Shown here in pieces: positions 18,401 through 28,000 of a DNA stretch of 64,000 nucleotides. Numbering within the stretch: position 1 is the first letter of the stretch; every line of letters begins with the position of its first letter. Below the pieces are notes generated by a model. It searched no databases and was not told the DNA's origin. It was given only the letters and a program-made list of their open reading frames with translations. Position numbers and translations under genes: made by a program. Source of the stretch: an uncultured Flavobacteriaceae bacterium (GTDB lineage: Bacteria > Bacteroidota > Bacteroidia > Flavobacteriales > Flavobacteriaceae); NCBI GenBank assembly GCA_947503005.1, contig CANNCA010000001.1, positions 930,001 to 994,000 of the forward strand. Direction: 5' to 3'.

Positions 18401-19057
18401 GCCCTTAGCCCAAATCCTTTGATTAATGATGAGGTCATTTTTACCATAAAGATCATCAATGCTTCAATTGATGAGCTGCCAGTAACGAATATCGAAGTTG
18501 AGGATATCATTACAGCGGATAGCGGATTTGTATATATTGACCACAATACGCAAGCAGGAGTATACGACAGCGCTACAGGTATCTGGTCGATTGAAAGCCT
18601 GAATAAAGGCCAAGAAGTCACTTTAGAAATTAGGGTCAGTGTACCCACCGAAGGAAGGTTTACAAATACGGCACAAATTCGCAGATCTTCTCCGGCAGAT
18701 GGCAATCCTGCGAATAATGAAGCGACCGTAGAGGTGAATGTAAGTTTGCCTACACCAGCAGATGTTGGTTTCTTGTTCAATCAATTTTCTCCTAACGGAG
18801 ATGGTACAAATGACGTTTTGAAGATTAACAAGGTCAATAGAGAGACCAATCTAGAAGCATCCATTATTTATAATGTTCAGATTTTCAACAGATACGGCAA
18901 TTTGGTTTTTGAAGCGAACAATAAGTCTGATAGTGAAGTTTGGGACGGTACTTGGAAAGGAAAGGATGCTCCTGATGGCACTTATTTCTATACGATGAGC
19001 ATCGATGTTGGAAACGGGCCTGAACCCAAAAAAGGCTGGATTCAGCTTATAAGATAA
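15437..19057 (+). CDS. Giant T9SS type B adhesin with Calx-beta, TSP3, DUF11 and CHU_C domains
   Basis: Secreted cell-surface protein of 1206 aa. The signal peptide ends near residue 36 (FSAVTHAQ). Two Calx-beta-like domains cover about 37-155 and 156-272 (VDDDIVEGNETVIITL, IDDILAEDDETVILTL). Cys-containing Ig-like modules follow to about 730, including two closely related blocks (DLITDEDDGDWSQTGG, DLITGEDAGAWAYTGG). Calcium-binding TSP3 repeats lie at about 732-851 (DTDGDGLNDGEEV), DUF11-like domains at 854-971 and 978-1101, and a CHU_C/type B sorting domain at 1109-1206 (FSPNGDGTNDVLKI, IFNRYGNLVFE, DGTYFYTM). The type B domain routes export through T9SS. A PorP/SprF gene begins 8 bp later and an OmpA-like gene follows, forming a standard secretion cassette. 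The role is probably adhesion or gliding. Confidence 0.92.
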   Translation: MKLKKEHLTSFLSTSSAYKGLLLLVFVLFSAVTHAQTISITAVAGSASEAGATDSFTVSRTGGISIGSEVSYTVSGTATATDDFSGLTGSLNLMTGSITLPFGGDVSETIELTGIVDDDIVEGNETVIITLTGVIGGGVIGPQDSAQATILDNDTGTFSVTTVDAAAIEETPSTVAGEARFRIDLDKENGTGTSVTLPYTITGTATNGGVGSDFDIAGQTTFTFPAGITARTIRIQPIDDILAEDDETVILTLGTPSSLLFSVGTPSSGTATIEDNDCVAGTTAPPLNTATLTERCDVASVNLNTFVVGGAGSAPAGSALRWSLIPNPTSSADLVATTATTSDTYYGVYWDSVNSCASPSLEIVLTLSTSPSAGTTINASACNNADNNFPPRKIDLDDLITDEDDGDWSQTGGPSVGTIPNNNDISFDNRPAGVYEFTYTTTGAVAPCMDSSSVVTITVTNCDPCTAGNTAPVLNSNQTVFCGPIPASVELTDYAPNTGPNNNPLKWSSSQTDPIPNIVANAVVQNPGPGTYYGFYHDETNDCASPVAALTLASKPVPAVSAANGAERCGPGVVTLTASVTLNATINWYASANSSTILASGANFAPNVSQTTTYWVEATLNDCTSEREAVVATVVPQPSAGIPQNGGNASACSDEDNGPTILDLDDLITGEDAGAWAYTGGPLGENITIPSNNIIDFENKADGDYEFTYTTTGAQAPCTNESSVITISVNDCDVDSDLDGLFDGPEAVLGTNPNNPDTDGDGLNDGEEVGPDIENPLDEDEDGIIDALDSNIEDTDMDGVVDQLDPANENPCIPQRLNGVCDFDGDGISDGDERDNGSDPDDPCDPDAENAACNAEVDLEVVKSVDNINAQIGETVVFTITVNNLSDSKASSVVIGDLLESGFEYVSHTPATEQYDALTGEWAIPLVEAMGSTALEITVNILESGIYSNTAELLSVFQTDINEANDKSEEITLPILIPEGIDLVLEKTALSPNPLINDEVIFTIKIINASIDELPVTNIEVEDIITADSGFVYIDHNTQAGVYDSATGIWSIESLNKGQEVTLEIRVSVPTEGRFTNTAQIRRSSPADGNPANNEATVEVNVSLPTPADVGFLFNQFSPNGDGTNDVLKINKVNRETNLEASIIYNVQIFNRYGNLVFEANNKSDSEVWDGTWKGKDAPDGTYFYTMSIDVGNGPEPKKGWIQLIR

Positions 19058-19065
19058 TATTCCGA

Positions 19066-20061
19066 ATGATATACCCAAAATATACCATTACCCATACCAA
19101 AAGCTTCATAGCCACACTGCTTCTTTTTTGTAGTGTTTTTGCAATGAATGCTCAGAAAGAACCACAATATACACAGTACATGTATAATATTGGTAGTTTT
19201 AACCCCGGTTACGTGGGTACAACTGAAACTCCTGAAATCATGGCTTTATATCGTGCACAATGGTTAAGCATTCCGGGGGCGCCGAGAACCATCCGTTTGG
19301 GGTCGAACATTCCTTTCTCGAACGAAAAAATGGGCCTAGGGTTCAATGTGGTCAGTGATCAATTGGGTCCGTCTACACAGACGTATGTGGATCTAGCTTA
19401 TTCTTATCAATTCAATGTTTCGGAAAACACGAAACTGTCTTTCGGTATGGATGTTGGAGGATCCTTTTTAAATGTAGATTTTGCCAAAGGCACCTTTGAG
19501 AATCCTGGAGAACCTATTTTGGATCGCGAGAAAATCAATAGATTTTATCCGACCATTGGAGCTGGACTCTTTTTATATGGAGAAGATACTTGGTATTTAG
19601 GAGCTTCCATTCCCAATTTTTTGACTGATGGCATATATAATGACGATGTCGCGACCATTGTGGAAGACAAGGTACAGTTCAATTTTATTGGAGGCTATGT
19701 TTTTGAGCTATCTGAAAGTTTGAAATTCAAACCTGCTTTTCTATTGAACTATATAAATGGAGCCCCTTTGAATTCCAATGTGTCGGCGAATTTTTTGTTC
19801 AATGATAGGCTTACCTTGGGAGCGTCTTATAGAATAGGAAACGCTTTTAGTGGTTTGGCCGGGTTTCAGATAGGTAGTGGTACTTTTATCGGGTATGCTT
19901 ATGACTATAATACCAATGCCCTTGGGCAGTTCAATAGCGGTTCACATGAGATAATACTCAAATTCTATCTTGGCGGTAGAGAAGGCGGAACCGGTGGAAG
20001 TTCGAAAAATAAGAAGTTAAAAGGTAAGCCTAAGCAAATTGATACTCCTAGGTTTTTCTAA
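19066..20061 (+). CDS. PorP/SprF family protein, partner of the 1206-aa adhesin
   Basis: Outer-membrane beta-barrel of 331 aa, with signal peptide ending FAMNAQ. Signature segments are PQYTQYMYNIGSFNPGYVGT, YRAQWLSIPGAPRTIRLGSN and the final strands HEIILKFYLGGR. A Gly/Lys-rich tail follows (GGREGGTGGSSKNKKLKGK). In Flavobacterium johnsoniae, SprF is needed for secretion of the type B substrate SprB. The position 8 bp downstream of the adhesin and 9 bp upstream of the OmpA protein implies co-translation and a dedicated partner role here. Confidence 0.94.
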   Translation: MIYPKYTITHTKSFIATLLLFCSVFAMNAQKEPQYTQYMYNIGSFNPGYVGTTETPEIMALYRAQWLSIPGAPRTIRLGSNIPFSNEKMGLGFNVVSDQLGPSTQTYVDLAYSYQFNVSENTKLSFGMDVGGSFLNVDFAKGTFENPGEPILDREKINRFYPTIGAGLFLYGEDTWYLGASIPNFLTDGIYNDDVATIVEDKVQFNFIGGYVFELSESLKFKPAFLLNYINGAPLNSNVSANFLFNDRLTLGASYRIGNAFSGLAGFQIGSGTFIGYAYDYNTNALGQFNSGSHEIILKFYLGGREGGTGGSSKNKKLKGKPKQIDTPRFF

Positions 20062-20070
20062 AGCAAAAAA

Positions 20071-22008
20071 ATGAAGACGAAGCTATTCATACTGGCAATA
20101 TTGACGTTCGTTATGACATCTCAAGCGCAAGAGATGACATCACTTGGGGACAAGTATTTTTACAGTTATGCCTATAAAGAAGCCATAACGGCATATCAAA
20201 AAGATATGGCAAGTGGAAAGTTGGTTACCAATCAACAAATGTTGAATCTTGCTGATTCTTACTTTAAAACAAACGACTATAAGAACGCTTCCAAAATCTA
20301 TTTGGATATCAACACTAAGGCAGACAGTATCATAAGTGCTAATCGCTTCAACATGATGCTACAGAGTTTATCAAAAACATCGGAACCGGAAAGAGTTAAG
20401 GCCTTTATGAATTCAAAAAGAGAACAGTTGTCAAATGAACTGTTGGAAAATGCCGAGTTCAATTTTCAGCTTTTAGAAACCAATTCGGGCAAAGCATCGG
20501 AAGTAGAAATATTCAATTCGAATGGTAATAGCCCTCAGGCTGATTTTTCACCTACTTTTTATAAAGACAAGCTACTATTCAGTAGTGCAAGACCTGAAAA
20601 ATCGAAAAAGGTATATGCACCCTCTGGAGACTCCTATTTAGATATATATGTGGCAAGGATCGCTGAGAGCGGTAGAATCTTGAATCCTAATAGATTTACG
20701 AGTATGCCCGATTCAAAATACCATAAATCAACTCCACAATATTCTGAAGAGATGGGACGTCTTTTCTATATATTATCGAACGCGGAGGATGATCAATTGT
20801 CCTTTGATGATAATGGTAAGAACGCCCTTGCCATTGGAATGGTGTATGACGGAGGTTTTTTTCGGTTTCTACTACGTGATTTAAGTACCTCATTCTATTA
20901 TCCCTATTTTGATTATGAAACGGGCAAACTCTATTTTGCCGCTAATTTTGACGAGGGTTATGGTGGTACGGATATTTACTATGTGTATACCAACAATGGT
21001 CAGATCATGTCTGAACCCATTAATCTCGGACCTCGAATAAATTCACCCGGCAATGAGATTTCACCATATATACATGATGGAAGTCTATATTTTTCATCTG
21101 ATATTTTTTATGGCCTGGGGGGTATGGATGTTTATAAGTCTAACATTCAAGCCGACCAAACTTTTAGTATTCCTGTAAATATTGGAAAAGGAATCAATTC
21201 AGAAGCTGATGATTTTGGTTTTATTTTACGAAAAGATGATAAGAAAGGGCTTGTAGGATACTTTGCTTCTAATAGACCCGGGGGACTGGGCAAGGATGAT
21301 ATTTATGGTTTTACCATGAAACAAATTCCGGGTTTGAGAACATTCGCACTTAAGGGAAAAGTTGTAAACCTCTCTTCGAATCAAGGTATTTCTGAAGCTC
21401 AGGTTCGATTGGTGGGTAAAAACGGTACAGTAATCAAGGAGCTATTTACCAATACGGATGGAGATTTTAGAATAGAAATACCATGGCAAGATGAAATTAC
21501 CATTCAAAGTACCAAAGCCGGTCATTCTGTTTTTACGGCTACCTACGCTGAGGCGGCTTTAGAAGAGGTTCAAAAAAATTCCTTTAACATGGGAATTACG
21601 GCTCTTGAAGATTTACTAGCTGAGGCCGAAGGTAAAACTATTTTGGATGTCGAGAAGTTCTTTTTTGCGAGAAATAGAAGCGATTTAACCCCGGCGATTA
21701 CCGCTGAACTCGATAAGGTGATAGATGCAATCTCAAGATTTCCTAAACTTCAGATACGCATTGAAACGCATACTGACAGTAGGGGAAGTGGTACTACAAA
21801 TAAAAGGGTCTCACAAAAACGTGCCGATGCAATGAAGAATTATTTGTTGGCCAATGGGGCGTCATCAGCTAATATTTCTGAAGCAATTGGTTATGGAGAA
21901 GATAGGATTATGAACAATTGCACCAATGGGGTCTACTGTCTTGATTTCTTACATAAACAAAACACGAGAACACATTTTGTGGTTACGAATTTCGAGGAAT
22001 TGAATTAA
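20071..22008 (+). CDS. OmpA-like outer membrane protein with TPR-like, PD40 and CarboxypepD domains
   Basis: Peptidoglycan-anchored envelope protein (645 aa). Signal peptide MKTKLFILAILTFVMTSQAQ; TPR-like N-terminal helices (about 20-140); a PD40/WD40-like propeller (about 150-430, with repeats such as QADFSPTFYKDKLLFSSARP and SPYIHDGSLYFSSD); a carboxypeptidase-regulatory-like sandwich (430-515); and an OmpA C-terminal domain (520-645) with the peptidoglycan-binding pattern THTDSRGSGTTNKRVSQKRA. It is the third gene of the adhesin-PorP-OmpA cassette, 9 bp after PorP. The family is often found beside CHU_C adhesins and probably holds the surface complex to the cell wall. Confidence 0.93.
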   Translation: MKTKLFILAILTFVMTSQAQEMTSLGDKYFYSYAYKEAITAYQKDMASGKLVTNQQMLNLADSYFKTNDYKNASKIYLDINTKADSIISANRFNMMLQSLSKTSEPERVKAFMNSKREQLSNELLENAEFNFQLLETNSGKASEVEIFNSNGNSPQADFSPTFYKDKLLFSSARPEKSKKVYAPSGDSYLDIYVARIAESGRILNPNRFTSMPDSKYHKSTPQYSEEMGRLFYILSNAEDDQLSFDDNGKNALAIGMVYDGGFFRFLLRDLSTSFYYPYFDYETGKLYFAANFDEGYGGTDIYYVYTNNGQIMSEPINLGPRINSPGNEISPYIHDGSLYFSSDIFYGLGGMDVYKSNIQADQTFSIPVNIGKGINSEADDFGFILRKDDKKGLVGYFASNRPGGLGKDDIYGFTMKQIPGLRTFALKGKVVNLSSNQGISEAQVRLVGKNGTVIKELFTNTDGDFRIEIPWQDEITIQSTKAGHSVFTATYAEAALEEVQKNSFNMGITALEDLLAEAEGKTILDVEKFFFARNRSDLTPAITAELDKVIDAISRFPKLQIRIETHTDSRGSGTTNKRVSQKRADAMKNYLLANGASSANISEAIGYGEDRIMNNCTNGVYCLDFLHKQNTRTHFVVTNFEELN

Positions 22009-22020
22009 TTTCATTGCCAC

Positions 22021-23277
22021 CTAGTTCAGAACTTCCAAGTAGAAATAGTATAGTGAAAAGAAGCTGAGAAAAACGATCCCAGCATAGGTGAGTAGCTGTA
22101 ACCATCTTTTGGGTCGATCTTTTACATGTACATCTTCGCTCATCACATTCTTAAGATTCATATATCCAATAATGGGCGCTACCACAAACGAGACAAAAGT
22201 CGCCAGCGCCACCAACTTACCCATATTAGCCGAAAAGTAGGAGAGCACTATGAAGTTCACCAGAGCCAATAAAACCACCCCCATAGCAAAGAATATTCTT
22301 TTATCAGACAGTTTCACTTTAGGAGATAGTAGGTCAATAATATCGAGGCTCACCCGTGTTACGGCATCATGAGCGGTCATACAGGTGCTGAACATGGTGG
22401 CAAATGCCGAGACGGCAATAAAAAGATAGGCCCATGAGCCAATGTGAGTAGTGAATAGGTTGACAACCTGGTCAGCGAAGACGACCGAATTACCGCTCAG
22501 CTCAGTATTCGTTCCATATAGTGTGAACCAGCCGATAATTAAGAAAAAGACAGCTAAGATGGCAGTCATGAGATACCCGATATTGAATTCTTGCAAAGAT
22601 TCTTTCAAAGATGGTTTTTGATCTTGTGTCTTCCATTTTTCAATACTCCACAAACTTACCCAGCTGGAGGCTTCTACCGTAGTTGGCATCCAACCCATGA
22701 GACTGATTAAAAATAGGATACTGGCATTTTCGAATATGGGTATCGGTTTAAAATCGGAAACAGAGTCGACTTGACCTTTGAAAACTACCATGGCGGTGGT
22801 AATGACCAAGGCAACGAATAAAATCGAGACAACGAATTTCAAAGACACTTCCAAAAGCCTGTAGCGCCCGATAATCAACAATGCACTGATAAAAATGAAC
22901 AAACCTAGGGCAATGTGCGAGGTTTCATAACCGGTTACTTTGAAGAGATTAATGAACAGCCCTGCGGTGACCGAATACAATGCTGCCAAAATAGTAAAGG
23001 TGGTAAAAAGGGTGATAAAAGCATAAAACCATAAGTACCCCTTACCACGATTAAGATACCCTTCAATAAGGGTCTTGTTCGTGACGTTCGTATAGCGCAC
23101 CCCGAATTCAAAAAACGGATACTTGAATACATTCGCCAGAATAATAGGAATTACCATGATCCAACCATACTGTGCACCCGCCTTGGTGGACAAAACAAGA
23201 TGCGATGTTCCAATGGCCATACTGGCAAATAAAAGGCCGGGTCCAAGGTTTTTGATAAGGGTTTTGAATGCTGTCAT
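22021..23277 (-). CDS. Nramp-related transporter with atypical metal-site motifs
   Basis: Inner-membrane transporter (418 aa) with about eleven hydrophobic segments. The opening LGPGLLFASMAIGTSHLVLSTKAGAQYG aligns by eye with Nramp segment 1, but the DPGN motif that binds Mn/Fe is replaced by IGTSH-type residues. In segment 6 the usual MPH motif reads GWMPTTVEASSW. These are core substrate ligands in characterised Nramp proteins, so the cargo may differ (another metal or a non-metal ion). The start ATG at 23277 fits. It is convergent with the OmpA-like gene, 12 bp between stops, and stands apart from the SanA-like gene upstream. Confidence 0.82.
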   Translation of the reverse strand: MTAFKTLIKNLGPGLLFASMAIGTSHLVLSTKAGAQYGWIMVIPIILANVFKYPFFEFGVRYTNVTNKTLIEGYLNRGKGYLWFYAFITLFTTFTILAALYSVTAGLFINLFKVTGYETSHIALGLFIFISALLIIGRYRLLEVSLKFVVSILFVALVITTAMVVFKGQVDSVSDFKPIPIFENASILFLISLMGWMPTTVEASSWVSLWSIEKWKTQDQKPSLKESLQEFNIGYLMTAILAVFFLIIGWFTLYGTNTELSGNSVVFADQVVNLFTTHIGSWAYLFIAVSAFATMFSTCMTAHDAVTRVSLDIIDLLSPKVKLSDKRIFFAMGVVLLALVNFIVLSYFSANMGKLVALATFVSFVVAPIIGYMNLKNVMSEDVHVKDRPKRWLQLLTYAGIVFLSFFSLYYFYLEVLN

Positions 23278-23328
23278 TGATATGATATTTCCCTTCTAAA
23301 ATAAGCATTTTGTTCTATGAAATTAGCG

Positions 23329-23964
23329 CTACTCGATTTTGATTTTTTCGCCGAAGAATTTTGGCTGAGTATTGAAAACTAAATCGACAAAAACTTTTAC
23401 GCGTGCAAGATATTCACGTAGATGAACTTTTAGGCCACTATTGCCTGAAACGTCATAGGCGTTGAAGCCGATTGCCGTCAATCCTTTCTTTTCGGCCAAA
23501 TAAATAGCTCTTTCATTATGGAACTTTTGAGAAATGACGGTAACCCGCTCTAGACCAAAAACCTCTTTGGCCCTTACCATTGAATCAAGGGTACGAAAAC
23601 CTGCGTAGTCCAGAAAAATTTTTTCGGCGGGTATTCCACCTTCAATAAGGTCTTTCTTGATAGTCTCCGGTTCATTGTAGTACTTTGTTCCATTGTCACC
23701 GCTTACGAGTACATATTCTATTTTTCCAGCTTTATAAAGTGCTATCGTTGCTGAAATTCTATGGCTATAATATAAATTGGGTTGGCCTCCCATCAATTTT
23801 TTTGCGGTGCCCAAAACTAGGCCTACTTTATTTTTGGCGACTTCTTCTACCCGTGAAAAGGTTTTTCCGTTTGCAGCATTGCTGATTGTGAAATTGCAAA
23901 GTAGAATGACCAATAATGGAACGACAACGAGCCATCCGAATATTTTGAAATACTTTTTTTTCAT
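23329..23964 (-). CDS. SanA/YdcF-like DUF218 protein
   Basis: Membrane-anchored DUF218 protein (211 aa). The N-terminal anchor is FGWLVVVPLLVILLCNF (about 9-25). The DUF218 core has VGLVLGTAKKLMGGQPNLYYSHRI, YVLVSGDNG near 82-90, the DYAGFRTLDSMVRAKEVF segment, and VTVISQKFHNERAIYLAEKKG. This matches SanA, a protein linked in Enterobacteria to vancomycin exclusion and envelope barrier function; the biochemical activity is uncertain. The gene is single, with 51 bp to the Nramp-related gene on the same strand, so co-transcription is possible. Confidence 0.88.
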   Translation of the reverse strand: MKKKYFKIFGWLVVVPLLVILLCNFTISNAANGKTFSRVEEVAKNKVGLVLGTAKKLMGGQPNLYYSHRISATIALYKAGKIEYVLVSGDNGTKYYNEPETIKKDLIEGGIPAEKIFLDYAGFRTLDSMVRAKEVFGLERVTVISQKFHNERAIYLAEKKGLTAIGFNAYDVSGNSGLKVHLREYLARVKVFVDLVFNTQPKFFGEKIKIE

Positions 23965-24121
23965 TTTGGTTTGCTGGTAGGATAAAGGTAGGGAAATGTG
24001 ATAGATTCGATGTGAATAAAGACCAACTGATAATAGTTATGTGTTGAATAATGTAGAAAGGAAGAGTTGTGTAATATAATTTTGGAGGAAAAGCCAACCA
24101 AAGCTATTACGAAACCTTAGC

Positions 24122-25057
24122 CTACTTTGTTGAGTACCCCCTTTTAAAGCTATAACTAAGTATCACCCCATGTGTATTTCCAAAAGCCAAATTTTTTGGG
24201 GCGGCGTTATAGTGATATATTATTCTGAGACTCTCAAACAAATAGAATCCCGCAAGCATATTAAAAGAAGAATTTGTTCGGTAACCAACACCTAATTCTA
24301 ATATATTTCTATAGCTCAAAGCTAAGTTCAAGTCTCCCTGCAAGGGGGCTCCTTCTTCATATTTTAGGAGTAGACTAGGTTTAAGAAGAAGATTTTCATA
24401 TTGACTTGAAAAAAAACGATATCCAAAATAACCATAGTAAGGACTTCGCAACTCTATGCTATCGTCGGAAGAAAATCGAGTACCCAGAAGATTTGGAGTT
24501 GACAATCCGGCGTAGAAATTCGATTTATTGAACAATACACCTGCCCCTATTGTAGGAATGCTGGCATTTACATTTCGCGAAAACGTAGGATCATTGGTAA
24601 TTCCTAATTCCAATAAATTGTTTTGATATTGTTGCATTCCTGCAGTTATTCCAAAGGAAAGCGAAGGTTTTTGAAATACTTCCCAATAGGGTCTGTTTTC
24701 CTGAAAGTCAAAAAATATTTTATAAGAGTACGCTACAAAAGCACTTGTGGAAGTAGTAACCCCAATTTTATCCTGAATCAAAGCTGCTCCAATACCCATC
24801 TTGTCTGCTTTTAGAGGCATGTGAAAACTAAGATTCAGATTTTCGGGACTTCCATCGATACTACTGAACAAACCATTGGTAGCAAATGTTATTTCACCAG
24901 CTTTGGAAAGACCAGCATAGGCAGAATTTACAATGAAAGGATTGTAGTTGTATTCTGAAAAAACAGGTGTTTGTTGCCCGTAACATTTCATGCCAATCGC
25001 AAAAAAGGAAAGGTAGAATAATCTATATGCTATACTTTTCAAAGAAGTTTGTATCAT
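24122..25057 (-). CDS. PorP/SprF family protein, partner of the 1717-aa adhesin
   Basis: Outer-membrane beta-barrel (311 aa). The signal peptide region is LFYLSFFAIGMKCYGQ. The family opening TPVFSEYNYNPFIVNSAYAGL is clear, as are ITFATNGLFSSIDGSPENLNL and the final HGVILSYSFKRGY. It begins 4 bp after the stop of the 1717-aa type B adhesin, so it is almost certainly co-translated and acts as its secretion or anchoring partner. It is divergent in sequence from the other two PorP copies here. No OmpA gene follows, unlike the other cassette. Confidence 0.93.
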   Translation of the reverse strand: MIQTSLKSIAYRLFYLSFFAIGMKCYGQQTPVFSEYNYNPFIVNSAYAGLSKAGEITFATNGLFSSIDGSPENLNLSFHMPLKADKMGIGAALIQDKIGVTTSTSAFVAYSYKIFFDFQENRPYWEVFQKPSLSFGITAGMQQYQNNLLELGITNDPTFSRNVNASIPTIGAGVLFNKSNFYAGLSTPNLLGTRFSSDDSIELRSPYYGYFGYRFFSSQYENLLLKPSLLLKYEEGAPLQGDLNLALSYRNILELGVGYRTNSSFNMLAGFYLFESLRIIYHYNAAPKNLAFGNTHGVILSYSFKRGYSTK

Positions 25058-25061
25058 CAGA

Positions 25062-28000
25062 CTATCGCTCGAGCACTAAATACCCTTTGGTTTTTTTAAG
25101 ATTGTGCTCACTAGCAACATTTATCGTGAAGAAATAGGTTCCTTCTGGTAATCTTCCCGCTCCTGTTCCGGTCATTTGATTGGCTACACCCGAAAATACA
25201 TTGGTGAAATTATCATAACCTGTAGTCTTAAATATTGCATCACCCCATCGGTTATAAATAGTCACTATATTGTCTGGATAATTTTCAATTCCATCTATAA
25301 CCCAAAAATCATTGATACCATCCGAGTTTGGCGAGAATCCATATTCTGTTTTGTCCGTAGGGGGTTCTACAAAGGTGGTTATAAATTTAGATTCTTGGCA
25401 TCCCTCTTGAATGCCTTGCGCATTATAGGATTTAATCAATACATAGATGATACTCCCTATGGGTAGATCTTCAACTTCATAACTAGTGTTTAAACCAACA
25501 TCAAAATCATCTAAAATGTCATTTTCACCTGAAGCTGTTCCGAGAGTTAATAGGTAACCTTCGGTATTAGTTACTTCGTTCCAAATTAGCGTAGTTGTAG
25601 TCTGCACATTTGATTGACCATCAATTGGCTCATTTACAGTGGTACAAAACGGCACTAAGTCTACACTAGAAAAAGCGGTAGTAAAAGACTGGCTTGCACA
25701 AGTTAAATTTTCTCCGAAGGCATTGTATGGTGTTATTGTCACATATATTTGGGTAGCCGTGGGCAAAGCTTCACCAAGTGAGAATTCTGTAAGCAGTCCT
25801 ACATCTTGATTGTCGACAATGTCCGTACCCCCCGCCGTTGTACCTACTGAAAAACGATATCCATCAGCATCTGATACTGCATTCCACCCGATGCTGGTAT
25901 TGGGGTTTACGGCTTGGGCGCCTTCTGTGGGTGCTATCAGTATAGAACATGACGGAACAGTTGGCGCATCAGACGTCGTAAATTTTTCTTCAAAACAGCC
26001 TTGAGCTTCGCCCAAAGTATTGTAAGCTCCAATGGTCACAAAAATATCGGTACTCTCAGGCAACTCATTTGCTAAATCATACCAGGTTGTACTTCCAACG
26101 TCACCAGAGAAAATATCAGCTTCTCCAGATGAAGTTCCAATTTGCAAAGTGTATCCTTCAGCATTGTCTACCAGATTCCACGCGAAATTTGTCAACGTAT
26201 TCACGGATTCTTCCCCGTTTAATGGCAAAATAAGTGATGTGCATGAAGGAACAGTTGGTGCCGCAGCCGTAGTAAATGAATCTTCCATACATCCGATTGC
26301 TATACCTTCATCATTATATGGTAAAATGGATACATAAATTGTTGTGCTTGGAGGTAAATCTTGTGGTAAATCATAAAAATTCGATAAGCCTATATCTTCC
26401 GAAAATAGATCAGTAGCACCAGAAGAGCTACCTATATTTAAGAAATAGCCAGTTGTATTCGAAACAGCGCTCCAAGCAAAATTCGTAGACATACTTACCA
26501 CTGTAGCACCATTTGTTGGCATTGTCAAGTTAGCACAGCTAGGTGGGGCAGGGGCAGCAGAAGTTGTAAAAGTTTGCTCGGTACACGAAAGCGCCTCTCC
26601 CGAAGCGTTATACGGCGTAACTAAAACATAGATAGTAGTGTTTTCTGGTAAATTTTCAGGAAGATTTATGGCATTGGAGATACCTACATCTTCAGAAAAT
26701 ACATCAGAAGCGCCGCTAGAAGTGCCTATTGTTATTTTATACCCATCTATATTGGGGACTGCATTCCAAGCAAGACTCGTGGTAATTGGCACAGCGTTTT
26801 CACCATTACTGGGCATAGTCAAATTGGTACACTCAGGTAGGCCAATCGCTGCACTTGTGGTAAAACTTTCCTCTTCACAATCCATTGCAAATCCTGAATC
26901 GTTATACGGTACAATACTTACGTAAATTATTTGTTCTGCTGGTAAGATATTCGGTATATCAAAAAAAGTTGTTGCCCCAACATCTTCTGAAAAGATATCG
27001 GTCGCCCCAGGTGCAGTACCGATATTCAAGGTATATCCTTTGGCGGTTGAAATGGCATTCCATGCAAAATTGGTAGCGGTGCTAACATTAATATCACCGT
27101 TTTCAGGAAGCGCGAGGGTCGTACAAACTGGCCTTGTTGGAATACTTGTTGAAAAACTTTCTCCTTCACAGTCAATTGCTTCGCCGGTTTCATTGTATGG
27201 AGTGATCTTCACATATATGGGTCTTCCCTCGGGTAAATCATCCCTGAAATTATAAAATGTGGTCAGACCAACATCTTGAGAAAAGAAATCGTCACCATCT
27301 GGGGTAGTGCCAACCTTTAAAATATATCCAGTTGCATTTTCAGAAATATTCCATGCTAGATCTGTTAAGGGATCGATATCTCTGTCCCCATTTGCTGGTG
27401 CAAGTAAAGTAGTGCATTCCGGTAAGGGTACTTCAGCTGCGGTCTGAAAACTTTCAGAAATACATCCTTCTGCAGAACCTTGAGTATTATAAGGAATAAC
27501 CGTTACATAAATGGTTTGTTCGGTTGGTAAGTCATTATCAGGTTGAAACTCTATTTCCGAACCTACATCGCGTGAGAGTATTTCAGTACCGAAGGCAGTG
27601 GTGCCAATATTTAAGATGTATCCACTGGCATTGCCAACTCTATTCCACCGTACAATGGAGTTTACTTTAACGTCAATCTCACCATTTAGGGGTCTTGAAA
27701 GAGAGGTACAGGGTGGCAGCGCATTTGCAGATGCAATGATAAAACTATCTTCGCCACATTCCAGAGCATCACCTACCTCATTGAACGGCGTAATGGTCAC
27801 GAAAACTTCGGAACCAACTATAAAGTCGACCGCGGGGTCATAGGTTGTACTCCCATCAACCACATTAGCATTTGCGAGGTCATCACCGCCAGGGGTCGTA
27901 CCTAATTTTATGCGATATCCATTTGCGCCACTTGCAACCGACCAACTGATATCTGTGTCGGCAGTAACACCAACACTACCCGCTAGTGGTTGTGTAAGAA

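Noticed and set aside
15590-18780. Many long open frames on the - strand opposite the 1206-aa adhesin
   Set aside because: Their translations are low-complexity (Ser/Val-rich) and lack starts, signals or family motifs. They mirror the composition of the + strand gene.
24000-24121. Short open frames between the SanA-like and PorP genes
   Set aside because: No motif, signal or plausible start; ordinary intergenic DNA.
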